DNA of 64,000 bases from a virus: positions 159,177 to 223,176 of the IMG/VR virus record IMGVR_UViG_3300028392_000029. One strand, given 5' to 3'. How positions within the stretch are numbered: the first letter of the stretch is position 1; each line of letters opens with the position of its first letter. The notes beneath the pieces are model-generated. The model ran no database searches. It had not been told where the DNA came from and was given only the letters and a program-made list of their open reading frames with translations. This document shows, piece after piece, positions 50,801 to 57,158 of this stretch. Made by a program: the position numbers and the translations under genes.

Positions 50801-53667
50801 TGGATAAATGATAGGTTGTTCAGCAACAAATCTCTAGCACTTAGTACACCAGTGTTCGACTGATATGTTTCTATCAAGAATAAAATTACATTTGACTGTA
50901 TAGTTGATAGGCCATTTAAGATAGTTGTTCTTGATGTACCGTTGCTTGCGTAAGTTGTACCAGTGCTGTATATTGGGTTGATAGCAGTAGGCCCTGAAGC
51001 AACACCACCGTTGATAACAGTAATTACAATATTAACTAATGTACTAGCAGCCGCATTAGCAGTTCCGGTTCCTGCGCTTACTGATTGTGTGGTAGTATTG
51101 CCTGTAGTTCTAGTGTATAAATTGCCTTGAATGACTGAAGTCATTACGGCATTTAAGTGCGTATATGCGGCTGTAACTGGAACAAGTTCTGTAGCAATAG
51201 TGTTTACGTTAGTTCCTGTAAAGTATGCATCAGCTGCCGCAATGGTAGCAGTATTACCTCCATAGATCAAGTCAAAGGTTATAGCATCGATAATATATCC
51301 GGTGTCACGTCGACAATTTCCTTCGTTGTATAATGAAATAGTTCCTGGATTCAAGTTAGCATTAATGTATGCAATAGTTTCATCAATTAAAAATTGACGA
51401 TTATTTTGTAATTGTCGGGCGCTGATGTTTACACCAGAAGATGAATTGTTATAAGTCCATGTTACGCTAGGTGCACCGTTAGTACTAACATTGTTAATAA
51501 TAGTTGTGATTACATTCATGCTGGCAGTAATGGCAGCAATGGCAGCGGTATTAGTTGGAATTAATCCAATTACTTCATCTCTAGCTAGATTAATACCAGC
51601 AATGGTTTGAGCCTTTTGGCTTGATGTTACTACAGAACTGTAACTTCTAATGTAGGCAAATGCGGCAGTTATAGAACGATAATTAGTTCCAAAGATCAAA
51701 TCATCTAGTACAGCATTAACAATGATTCCCACGTCTCGACTGCATTTTGCTTGATTAAATGTAAATGTTGAACTAGCATTGGTTGTCGGTAAAGCACCAA
51801 ATACTACGCTAGGCAGACTTCCACCTGAAATAATTTTTTCTATCAATGCAGTATTAGCTTTGATATTGGCAACAGCTGATGGTAAATTTGCAAATGCCGC
51901 ATCTGACACTATGGTATTTGCAAGATCGTTTAGTGTTGCCGCTGCCTGACTTATTCCAGTTGTTTTCACAGACATAATACCAGCATGAGTTGTAACCGCA
52001 AATGGATCGCCCCCGGCTACTAGACTAATTTTAATAGTTGTGCTGTCTACTACACTGTGGATAAAATAAATGGTTCCGATAGTAATATTTCCAAAACCAG
52101 TACCGGAAAATGTAATCGGACTTCCTACCAGCATGCCAACGCTTGAATCTACAGTGATGGTGTTTACAATTGAAGTAGTACCCACAGTAGTAGTATTAAC
52201 AACCGTAGGGGTTGTTTCTAGCCCAGTAGATGCTGTGCTAAATGATAAAGCAACCTGTATACTTCTTAAATTTGAACCAAATATCAAATCATATAACAAT
52301 GCATCAATTACTTGACCTAGATATGTTTGAGTATTAGCGGTACTATACGAGAAATTTAAAACTTGATCTCTAGCATAGTTAACTGCATCGATTATTTGAG
52401 TTAAATTATTTTCAACAATATCTGAGTTATAAGCATTGAATAATATAGATGCTTGAGTTGTGGAATTAAAAGTTGTACCTAATACCGTATCATATCCTAC
52501 AGCATCTACGATATCTGAAATTATACTGCCCCATCTAGCTTTATCAAATGTAAATGTGTTTACATATTTTTTGTTAATGTATGCAATAGTTTCAGCTTGG
52601 ATGAACGATTTGTTTGCTGTTAACAAATCAGCGGCATCAGTATAGCCTATAACTCCGCTATTGCCGCCGCCGAGCGTGACACTTTGAATTGTACTAAAGG
52701 TCTGAGTAGGGCCAACTGTGTAGGCAATTCTTTGACGATATGGGCCAGGTTCTACAGTTGATAGCGCAATAAGATTTTGGGCCTGGAGCGCGGCAGCTCC
52801 AATAGTCTTATAAGCATACGCCCACGAACGACCTTCTCGACCGGGGGGAGTGTTTGTTTGTAAATCGTCACCATTAGTCTTAACATATAGATTTGTCGCG
52901 CTATAGCTAGTATTATTGTCAACATAAAATTTTGTTGCGGCTTGTAGATCATCAGCACCATTAGGTGTACCAAATCCTGCCATTGGTGACGGATGGTCGT
53001 TGAGAGCAAGCGGCCCAGTCATAGTATCGCCGCCACGGTAAACAGTATACTTGCGTTGCATTGCTTCTGTGCTTACATAGTTGCTAGACAATGTTGCGTC
53101 ATAGTCTTTATCACTAGTTTGCGGATTAGCTGGCTCGTCACGGACTCTTAATGCTTTTGAAACTGTGCCGTTATAAGTGGCCACGTAGGTATTATCGGCA
53201 TAATTTTTACTAATTGCCAGCTGTCCTAGAGTGGTAGTAATATTTTGAGAAGCGTACAGAGTATTAAACTGATCAACTAGGGCTTGGCTTGGATCTCCTA
53301 AATTACCAATACTAAATTGATTAGCGTTGATACTGGCACTTAACGATGGTTGCGGGTCGTTGTTTAGTCGAGCACTTAAGGCTGCAATTGTGAGTTTAGT
53401 AGGATCAGAGGTAGTAATACCAATACCTGTTCCAGCTACAATAGTTCTAGCAGATAATGCCCCGCCTGTAGTGTTTGCCATGATAACTTGGTTAGCACTA
53501 TACGTAGATGGTGCATCGGACAAGTTGGTAAATCTGATAGTTCCTCCAGCTCCAAAAATAGCGTATAACTCATTAAAGTTGCTGTTTACTTTTTGGAAAC
53601 TTGTACGGATACTATCGCCAGTTCCGTCATTACCTTGTACGCCAATGTCAATTACTTGTTGTGTCAT
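41863..53667 (-). CDS. Giant tail fibre/adhesin, 3934 residues
   Basis: The N-terminus has the shared module (GNDGTGDSIRTSFQKVNSNF). Residues ~370-2070 hold nine or so copies of a ~180-residue unit with the core [KR]-RD-x-GYIIDAxxYDLxYGGNS. Later parts are Gly/Ser/Thr beta repeats, including GTGxxIxxVxSxTFxGTxxS runs. The last ~125 residues (YADLAEFYEGDQEYPEGWVL, DTRLAGVVTTNPAYVMNEGQ, GRVKKGDLLTTS) match the C-terminal domain of phage fibres linked to intramolecular chaperone or self-cleaving folding domains. The gene occupies 18 per cent of the window. Its role is host contact; it is not known which parts bind. Confidence 0.85.
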   Translation of the reverse strand: MTQQVIDIGVQGNDGTGDSIRTSFQKVNSNFNELYAIFGAGGTIRFTNLSDAPSTYSANQVIMANTTGGALSARTIVAGTGIGITTSDPTKLTIAALSARLNNDPQPSLSASINANQFSIGNLGDPSQALVDQFNTLYASQNITTTLGQLAISKNYADNTYVATYNGTVSKALRVRDEPANPQTSDKDYDATLSSNYVSTEAMQRKYTVYRGGDTMTGPLALNDHPSPMAGFGTPNGADDLQAATKFYVDNNTSYSATNLYVKTNGDDLQTNTPPGREGRSWAYAYKTIGAAALQAQNLIALSTVEPGPYRQRIAYTVGPTQTFSTIQSVTLGGGNSGVIGYTDAADLLTANKSFIQAETIAYINKKYVNTFTFDKARWGSIISDIVDAVGYDTVLGTTFNSTTQASILFNAYNSDIVENNLTQIIDAVNYARDQVLNFSYSTANTQTYLGQVIDALLYDLIFGSNLRSIQVALSFSTASTGLETTPTVVNTTTVGTTSIVNTITVDSSVGMLVGSPITFSGTGFGNITIGTIYFIHSVVDSTTIKISLVAGGDPFAVTTHAGIMSVKTTGISQAAATLNDLANTIVSDAAFANLPSAVANIKANTALIEKIISGGSLPSVVFGALPTTNASSTFTFNQAKCSRDVGIIVNAVLDDLIFGTNYRSITAAFAYIRSYSSVVTSSQKAQTIAGINLARDEVIGLIPTNTAAIAAITASMNVITTIINNVSTNGAPSVTWTYNNSSSGVNISARQLQNNRQFLIDETIAYINANLNPGTISLYNEGNCRRDTGYIIDAITFDLIYGGNTATIAAADAYFTGTNVNTIATELVPVTAAYTHLNAVMTSVIQGNLYTRTTGNTTTQSVSAGTGTANAAASTLVNIVITVINGGVASGPTAINPIYSTGTTYASNGTSRTTILNGLSTIQSNVILFLIETYQSNTGVLSARDLLLNNLSFIQAEIIAFLLANYPTLSYSSATCKRDVKYIIWSLIYDFMYGGNSNSVYSGLQYWIGNTLQIAQYEKTATVAAINYINTLCQAIINNVSTTTVYQLSVYQYINQTLGGSTIVSTSISNNIATIAGIVNSVSTPNPVVYGPTTANASATLNTARTAIIAKKSAIQSAEISYINSTFSVINNVTVSSTITSLFGIITNLLTAGIASRSVPTFIDPPSITVTTAHARSAILANIDFIAADTIAWINTNYPSLVYSNTTCSRDVKSILEAVCYDLTYGGNSATLRAAYQYWAGGTRQIASNEVTATVAAITHAQAVAILVSSNSVVTPATGNSAVQVRNAVWVDGAAAAGDINALFNYVTDIVANDTTYTQSLPDLTIYASIPQAAQVILNNSKDTIGNATTAYLAVTYPGGFNYNEATCYRDIGYIIDAMIIDILTGGTYQSVNAGKSYYKNASAKAIAIGSQLRETLDGIVFAKNLGIQVLNKTQQTRFQDLVRQQTTVNGVAKSPSTPAKTTFTTNMNTLISIITNGYGAAPTPTFGSGLYTITFDNGGNGFVDQGIPGAVHIIPAKILVGGTSNAYGQIVTYTPGVTTSYDTITVRMVRPGFFRVGEEIDYGETVPEQNIAICVESGTYYEDYPIKLSANVTISGDDFRRVIVRPLDRVSQSPWRSVFFYRDSVIDGIQTGIIDYSGTDYAATTGSTITLSGITGSITATLGTGQAPASWLGLVFTDSTSGTGTPGKAVVSTISGNVLNLTVIYPFAAATTYAVGAWHLYSTINYGRHYLTDPLDINSTPLNNRLMDVFLCNDATRVRMISMQGHGGFAMVLDPEGQIKTKSPYAQESGSFSQSINYKRFAGGQFIDGFTGRLFGKITRVEQNIAGVNGTQITVVGSVNSGLDIRAPQTPCAFYIQGNRFQVNDVVSFNAATYTVVLTIDTGTPFYPPNFYNTTKFTTALGGVIDNIGLDMVTGSNYKSLFSGYTYLFPQNSLTVLATLFTTQGLAYVNSNLGSVSTTGKNSIAASLLTITNMINNGVTTVPATTFPTPGGTYNNPNAVKAKNILQANRIFLQQEVSAWIASTYNVNTIPNYNALKSQRDTGFIIDAICYDIMYGGNSAIYDVSLSYYGSGVSQILGEESYCVAAYGRLNTVMQQVVQNQTVSKSAGNPYTQNISLPVATATEAGLVNTEIAILTDYVADGDFDTPTTRTTPASQSWYSSQTRSSDYTTLQGLKSTLLSGSVAYLNSGAGLGINIEMGGNKSMLANDFTQINDLGYGVFATNGGLTEQVSTFSYYCYTGYWANNGGQVRSIAGSNSHGVYGLRATGYDVTELPDSVNLSYDMVQVARIYKQGLFVNEMTPTSTKQSVTLYITGYSYAPYTASELEIDHGVQSGGIVRYLISTIAHTTVTINGKNILSVTLSTAGTDSTSSTGLQYALYDGQTVTFRVLQAIKFNNIDNVKPVRPSTALQYVDNLSEIYRVIAYGLTEATGETLGANISVLQTDASFSYYKFTTDGNNITQLDPTDATKTQGSKVGDNKIAVLAVSSASTINQINKGTYVVGWGGRTHRVISYTAPLTISTGLFVSYTVTAGPTYTLVVNGLAGTISQGQILTSTGSSTGFNGTQTVSTVVISNSGGVNTATITLSSAATVNPPTGTVTFGVTANGYLSVDPNPISNLAADGTVINSMTYASSVLQTGSTTAKIVTFNIPYSPTAQLPAVDSYITIANNSNTSYNGSKQIAGIVNSSQLTVSSTSSLSVGMVVSSTSTGAYVPSGTIIQSIDSTTKFTVAPAVWIPSGSIVSSSLVATVQSITITNGGSGFDPANPPTVVFSGGGATSQAIATVTIANGSIVAYVLVSPGYGYTSQPIITVTPALGSVLLTPVLTSTATVATTASAGTNTVTMSLLYPTDPGANSNVTATTNSTLSSTGRITGTTLSLTTVASGTPVLGMVLSGSGVTTGTYITAVNSATFVGTITSTTTLTIVSGTAPSIGMVLVGTGIPTGTYIASGTGPFTLSGAATNGINIGIVGTSYTVSASQTVSSTSISGLANLLTVASATGLNAGQQITFSGSAFGTGTILTPVNGVSPNTLYYINKVAGTSIGIATSLGGSDITVSSGSVSVGTLLSLYSPNYGYGTSLAVDASTGFTSKTIIGTGPTYSVVLNFATTTAPVTGSYYLVSGNNNPLYNGFYLCSASSATTITLTYPQDPGTWSTAFNTTVTLEVTSGSSNTLGIGRPFSTLTSATLRLGRPAGSAAQITTRISTCRATGHDFLDIGTGGYVTTNYPVQIYGNPAIQSNGSNQVKEETVGRVFYVTTDENGIFRVGRFFSVDQGTGTVTFSASIALSNLDGLGFKRGVVVTQFSTDPTMTDNAPDIVPVQSATRSFIDNRLGLDYGGSPVATTSLIGPGYLALNGTLAMKGNLNLGNFSIGNLTMPSTSTSKYDGANRDYVDQSLIALNSIFKLLDVGIAAGRGLYLSGSSISYVLTVNNISGSITSGLAVYGTGFDGTQIVQSVSISGAGVATITLGTYPNSNPSGTIFFLNAVSSGSFLVYDVGLGKWKNVAAPTGDLSITYNSGTGTIVTNLNAGAIVNADVNASAAIAQSKLAMTAATTRANYTGIAQADLGIASFNSSSFSSTNGWIDLLTSTSAITGITYSKIQQMSVGTVLGNLTASAASPSEVTPTQILNAAGGISNGSFGASGAMVVGYDGSNSANNSYTVVGITSTRGANQILKTGVDGSADVANLKVGGFTVLSTSGTTVQHSTPGGIVQATPFYYMTAVGTTGSNTTITTQGTLNTSNGTLVATTFTAGAPATGGSMEGQWYLTASSQFDFSLGILKSNNLTAGSSTAAGTIDGNWSLTTGSQLRSTYADLAEFYEGDQEYPEGWVLVFGGDKEVTSTTTFNDTRLAGVVTTNPAYVMNEGQQGIKVCLALAGRIPCRVVGRVKKGDLLTTSAVEGCAVKSTNPQIGSIIGKAIQDKDYDSVGVIEVAVGRS
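47450..52570 (-). repeat. Repeat array of a ~180-residue module in the giant fibre
   Basis: About nine diverged copies centre on a Cys/Arg/Asp start and a YGGNS end, for example CRRDTGYIIDAITFDLIYGG, CKRDVKYIIWSLIYDFMYGG, CSRDVKSILEAVCYDLTYGG and SQRDTGFIIDAICYDIMYGG. Most are helical by appearance, unlike the beta-rich rest. I know no named domain for them. Confidence 0.8.
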
Positions 53668-53673
53668 ATTATT

Positions 53674-53997
53674 TTAAACTCCAAAGCTAGAACCGCAACC
53701 GCATGTTGTCTGTGCGTTGGGATTCTTTATGCTGAATGTACTGCCCATTAATTCTTCTTTATAATCTATTTCAGCACCTGTGAGATACTGCATACTCATT
53801 GCGTCTACAAGCACTCGAAATTCGTCTAGGGGGATCTCAAAATCATCTTCGTTGATTATTTCATCAAAGGTAAAACCATAGCTAAAGCCGCTACAGCCGC
53901 CACCTTGAACAAAGGTACGTAATGATAAGTTAGGGTTACCTTCTTCGTATAGAAGATCTTTGATTTTTGTCTTTGCTGATTCGGAAATAGTGATCAT
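53674..53997 (-). CDS. erpA: A-type Fe-S cluster carrier, ErpA/IscA family
   Basis: This 107-residue protein has the three conserved cysteines of A-type carriers: Cys35 in [13 protein letters not shown] and Cys99/Cys101 in [11 protein letters not shown] at the C-terminus. The length and the [13 protein letters not shown] start fit ErpA/IscA. The family hands [4Fe-4S] or [2Fe-2S] clusters to target proteins and is known from some aquatic phages. A late promoter (54015-54022) and GAGGG site precede the ATG. It might support the radical SAM enzyme in this window, or repair host Fe-S enzymes under oxidant stress; both are inference. Confidence 0.92.
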   Translation of the reverse strand: MITISESAKTKIKDLLYEEGNPNLSLRTFVQGGGCSGFSYGFTFDEIINEDDFEIPLDEFRVLVDAMSMQYLTGAEIDYKEELMGSTFSIKNPNAQTTCGCGSSFGV

Positions 53998-54014
53998 GAT
54001 AGCCCTCGATTGAG

Positions 54015-54022
54015 TATTTATC
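54015..54022 (-). promoter_or_regulatory. T4-type late promoter for erpA
   Basis: GATAAATA on the minus strand lies 18 bases upstream of the erpA ATG (53997) in a 59-base divergent gap. Confidence 0.6.
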
Positions 54023-54056
54023 CAATATATTTTATAACCTTAATGTAAATACAGTT

Positions 54057-54344
54057 ATGTATATTGGAACTGAATTTCGAGAAAACCACTATGTGCGCAC
54101 CAGCAATCGTGGTAAGACACACACCTATAGTCGTAAAAAAACCGTACTGGTATTACGGTGTGATTGCTGTGGAGAAGTATTTAATCGAGACAAGGGCAAT
54201 ATGGACCCTAATCGATTAAGCAACAACTATTATCATGTGTGTGGTAATTGTGATGCTAAAAAGTTTGCTCAAAGCAAAGGGATTGAAAGTAAGCATGTTT
54301 GGGACATGCCTGTAAGCAGTCTTAAGACGCTAGGCCAACTCTAG
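54057..54344 (+). CDS. Zinc-ribbon-like small protein
   Basis: This 95-residue protein has two cysteine pairs, LRCDCCGEVF near residue 34-38 and HVCGNCDAKK near residue 61-66. The arrangement (CxCC, ~24 residues, CxxC) suits a zinc ribbon or zinc knuckle and could bind nucleic acid. The N-terminus (NHYVRTSNRGKTHTYSRKK) is basic. No HNH or nuclease motif is visible. It reads on the plus strand and overlaps the end of the SOD gene tail-to-tail by 23 bases. Confidence 0.7.
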   Translation: MYIGTEFRENHYVRTSNRGKTHTYSRKKTVLVLRCDCCGEVFNRDKGNMDPNRLSNNYYHVCGNCDAKKFAQSKGIESKHVWDMPVSSLKTLGQL

Positions 54345-54882
54345 CACTGATTACATTCCAGTTGATAATTTTCCACTGATTAGATAGATAGCTTTTTTTA
54401 TCGGCTTGGTAGTCTAGAGCCCAGGCATGCTCCCACCAATCTACCAGCAATACAATATCCTGTCTGATTTCGTGATTTTTGATAGTCTTAATTTTTCCGT
54501 CACGAGCCAAATACACCCATCCTGAACCTTGGATTTTCATAGCTTCTTTTTCAAAGGCATCAATAAACTTATCAAAATTTTTAAAGTGTTTATCGATAAA
54601 TTCACCGGACGACCCGCTAGGCTCGTTTGATCTTGTAGGTTTCTGAAATTGCGTAAAGTATATATTATGCAAAAAAGCCCCAGCTTCGTTGAAGTCAGGA
54701 TCCCCTTCTCCTTTATTAAAACGCTTAACATATCCGCCGTACAGTTCACTATAGTGATAGTCTATGGTTTCTTCACTCATGCTGGGTTCTAAATCATCTC
54801 TTGCATAGGGCAACTTGGTATGAACCAACGTCTTGGGGGTTTTACCCTCGTTCAGCGTGATGTGTTTAATAAAGTTGTACAT
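54322..54882 (-). CDS. sod: Fe/Mn superoxide dismutase with N-terminal extension
   Basis: This 186-residue protein has all four metal ligands of Fe/Mn-SOD: His43 (EETIDYHYSEL), His72 (AGAFLHNIYF), Asp148 and His152 (LLVDWWEHAWALDY). The LPYARDDLEPSMS start of the SOD fold lies at residue 24, so ~20 residues (MYNFIKHITLNEGKTPKTL) precede it. That leader ends in LNE-G, a T4 prohead-protease-like site. The message is probably leaderless: the late element GATAAATA (54888-54895) lies only five bases ahead of the ATG. The enzyme converts superoxide to H2O2. A phage SOD with a capsid-targeting-type leader would be unusual. Confidence 0.9.
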   Translation of the reverse strand: MYNFIKHITLNEGKTPKTLVHTKLPYARDDLEPSMSEETIDYHYSELYGGYVKRFNKGEGDPDFNEAGAFLHNIYFTQFQKPTRSNEPSGSSGEFIDKHFKNFDKFIDAFEKEAMKIQGSGWVYLARDGKIKTIKNHEIRQDIVLLVDWWEHAWALDYQADKKSYLSNQWKIINWNVISARVGLAS

Positions 54883-54887
54883 AATGG

Positions 54888-54905
54888 TATTTATCAGTAT
54901 AAATA
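54888..54905. promoter_or_regulatory. Back-to-back T4-type late promoters
   Basis: GATAAATA on the minus strand (54888-54895) and TATAAATA on the plus strand (54898-54905) are two bases apart. The first serves the SOD gene, the second the 54925 gene. The plus element is a perfect late consensus, 19 bases ahead of its ATG with GGAGG between. Confidence 0.75.
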
Positions 54906-54924
54906 CTCTGGAGGATAATATACC

Positions 54925-55188
54925 ATGTTAAAATTTATCAAAAGTTTTTTTAAGAAATCAGATCCAGTAGTGGCAGAGCCAGTTCCATATAAAGTCGAAG
55001 TTGCTCCGGTAGCAGAACTAGCACCAGTTGCTGTTCAAGCTGTAGAAGCAATGGTAGAGTCTATTATGCCAGCTGGGACAGAAGCATCAATGGCCGCACC
55101 TGTTACTAAATCTAAGAAAGCACCTGCGGCTAAGAAAGCACCAGCCGCAAAAAAGCCACGTGCTCCTAAAAAGCCTAAAGCAGAGTAA
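54925..55188 (+). CDS. Small Lys/Ala/Pro-rich protein, histone-H1-tail-like
   Basis: This 87-residue protein has an N-terminus (MLKFIKSFFKKSDPVVAEPV) with an amphipathic helix, an acidic/Val/Pro-rich middle, and a C-terminal ~25 residues of KKAPAAKK-type repeats typical of histone H1 tails and bacterial Hc1-like proteins. It could bind DNA in the head or nucleoid. It is driven by a perfect late promoter with a strong GGAGG site. Its 3' end overlaps the uvsE end by 14 bases. Confidence 0.72.
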   Translation: MLKFIKSFFKKSDPVVAEPVPYKVEVAPVAELAPVAVQAVEAMVESIMPAGTEASMAAPVTKSKKAPAAKKAPAAKKPRAPKKPKAE

Positions 55189-56200
55189 GTCGTTTAGCTT
55201 GCTCGTATAAGGCAAAACTTGCAAGATTTTTGCCTTTGCTTTCACACATAATATCGTGTGTGCTTAGAAAGCTCAGTGCCCATTCATTAACTTTTGTATT
55301 CCAATAAAAGTCTGAATGTGCTCTGAGCTTTTGCTTTTTGTATCCTGTTTCAAGTAACGCCGAGTGATTTGGGATTATATCAGTGTCATGATCCACAAGA
55401 TAGTCTTCACGAGATACTGAATAATGCATAGTAGGGCGCAGACCGCGCCAACTGTCCACGACACGCATAACACGGCTATCTGTGTTGCTGATGTATTGCC
55501 CTTCACGTATCCAGTGATGGTGTACGTCAAGCACAATAGGAATGATATCGCTAATAGTAAGACAGTCATCTAGCCCCCATGAGTTTTCTTCGTTTTCGAT
55601 TGTAATTGTATTTCGAGCTTCAGGTGATAGTCGCTGGTAAGCCCTGCGTATGCCTTCGGGGCCTTGGCGGCCTGATATGTGTACATTAATTTTAATGTCT
55701 TGGAAAGATTTACCATAGCCCATATATCGTGCCATGTCTGCGTGATATTCAAATTCTTCTATACTGCGCTGAACAATACCTTCATTATCACTAGCCAACA
55801 CAGTAAACTGGCCAGGATGAAAACTAAGGCGGACGTTGCGATCCTTAGCAATTCGACCAACGGTTCCAAACTGTTTTTCGCAATATTCAACCACATCGCT
55901 ACGTTGCCAAAAATAAGACCAGTCAGCGTGAGTATACACAGGCAGGATATCACTACTAATACGTACCATACGAAGGTTATCATCTAAATCTCCTACTCTC
56001 TCTACAAGTTTGCGGGTGGATTCGATGTTCTGAACCATTAGGTCCCATAGTTTTTGTTCTGCCACTTCTTTAGTTTGGCGTCGAAGCCAGCTGACAGTTG
56101 TACTACCGGTGTTATACTGTTTAGCATCATCTTTTGTATTAATGCCATTAACTTGATCTGCATGATCGATCCATTTACATGCGAAGCCTATACGTTTCAT
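55175..56200 (-). CDS. uvsE: UV-damage endonuclease (UVDE/UvsE)
   Basis: This is a 341-residue TIM-barrel enzyme. The start at 56200 (MKRIGFACKWIDHADQVNG) follows AAGG, and a TAATG overlap with the preceding 56-residue gene. Family features are RISSDILPVYTHADW, LSFHPGQFTVLASDNE, NVHISGRQGPEG, ITIENEENSWGLDD, IVLDVHHHW and HYSVSREDY. The His, Glu and Asp residues there form the three-metal site. The enzyme nicks 5' to cyclobutane dimers and 6-4 products. It is a phage alternative to T4 DenV. Confidence 0.92.
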   Translation of the reverse strand: MKRIGFACKWIDHADQVNGINTKDDAKQYNTGSTTVSWLRRQTKEVAEQKLWDLMVQNIESTRKLVERVGDLDDNLRMVRISSDILPVYTHADWSYFWQRSDVVEYCEKQFGTVGRIAKDRNVRLSFHPGQFTVLASDNEGIVQRSIEEFEYHADMARYMGYGKSFQDIKINVHISGRQGPEGIRRAYQRLSPEARNTITIENEENSWGLDDCLTISDIIPIVLDVHHHWIREGQYISNTDSRVMRVVDSWRGLRPTMHYSVSREDYLVDHDTDIIPNHSALLETGYKKQKLRAHSDFYWNTKVNEWALSFLSTHDIMCESKGKNLASFALYEQAKRLTLL

Positions 56201-56370
56201 TACCAATGCCTTATGACGCTTGCGATTATAAAAATGTTTGTAAGTACATATGATAACACAATTACAGCACGAATGCAAGCAATTCGATCCGATTCCTCGT
56301 CCGTACTGCCTGATTTTTCACCTAATGATTTTGCCCAAAGTCGCCAAAAATTACGGAAGTAAGTTCCCAT
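56200..56370 (-). CDS. 56-residue single-pass membrane protein
   Basis: ATG at 56370 opens MGTYFRNFWRLWAKSLGEKS followed by an acidic stretch and a membrane segment (IRAVIVLSYVLTNIFIIASV) near residues 33-53, ending RHW. Its stop overlaps the uvsE ATG (TAATG), and its first 20 bases overlap the methyltransferase 3' end. Such short proteins (FRxFWK...RHW) occur near similar genes in cyanophages. Function is unknown. Confidence 0.65.
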   Translation of the reverse strand: MGTYFRNFWRLWAKSLGEKSGSTDEESDRIACIRAVIVLSYVLTNIFIIASVIRHW

Positions 56371-57148
56371 TAGTCTTCTGCCAAATTCCTGTATGGATTA
56401 AGAGATCTTTGTGCCAACCTGGTATATTTTCCCAATAATGATGTTCATACCCATTATGCCCCTTTGTTACAAAATGGTCTTTATAAGACATTCTGATAAT
56501 AGTCTTAAATTTGGAATTCAGTAATTCTAAAGGATTATCGATGTCGATAATCGGGTGAAGAAATAATAATCCGTTATTGGCTAGCATATCATTAACTTTG
56601 TCAACGTACTTACTTAATGGATAATGCCACCCCCACGAAGCGCATGATATGACCAAGTTGACCGGAATTTGACTCCACACGGGTTGTTTATAATCTACAT
56701 TTATAAAATGAGATTGTGTACACCCATTAAGATTGATACATCTATATACCTGATCCCAATTGTTGTAAGGTGCATGATCTAACGAGTACATAGTGTTCGA
56801 ATTATCATTTACCTCGTTACCATCAACTAGCATAAATCTAGCATTGTTTATATTTTTTGATTGAAAAAATTTGTAAAGAATGATGTCGAAAATACTATTT
56901 CCGCATCCAACATCAAGAACAACGATTTGCTTATTTTGATCTGCAAAATTTTTAAAATATTCTAATACCTTCGGAGTTAACAAATCTTTTAATTTAGATG
57001 AATACCTATCTGATAACTCTTTTAGATATATATCGGGACTTAATCCGACCATTCCGTTTTGAATTAAAAGCATATCAATAAAATCCCCATCCGGTAGGAA
57101 TATGTCTATAGTTCCGTTGTTGGGTGTTTCAATTGCCAGTCTATTCAT
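56351..57148 (-). CDS. SAM-dependent methyltransferase-like protein
   Basis: This is a 265-residue protein. The start at 57148 (MNRLAIETPNNGTIDIF) is used because the longer frame overlaps queD. Motif I IVVLDVGCGNSIFDIIL near residue 75-90 is the class I methyltransferase SAM-binding loop, and LVISCASWGWHYPLSKYVD is a motif IV-like strand and helix. NNGLLFLHPIIDIDNPL is motif VI-like. No catalytic NPPY/DPPY is present, so a base N-methylase is less likely. The target is unknown. It lies ten bases after queD. Confidence 0.75.
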   Translation of the reverse strand: MNRLAIETPNNGTIDIFLPDGDFIDMLLIQNGMVGLSPDIYLKELSDRYSSKLKDLLTPKVLEYFKNFADQNKQIVVLDVGCGNSIFDIILYKFFQSKNINNARFMLVDGNEVNDNSNTMYSLDHAPYNNWDQVYRCINLNGCTQSHFINVDYKQPVWSQIPVNLVISCASWGWHYPLSKYVDKVNDMLANNGLLFLHPIIDIDNPLELLNSKFKTIIRMSYKDHFVTKGHNGYEHHYWENIPGWHKDLLIHTGIWQKTNGNLLP

Positions 57149-57158
57149 AATTTTATTT

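Noticed and set aside
56351-57148. DNA adenine or cytosine methyltransferase
   Set aside because: The SAM loop is present, but no DPPY/NPPY or PC motif is visible, so base methylation is not supported.
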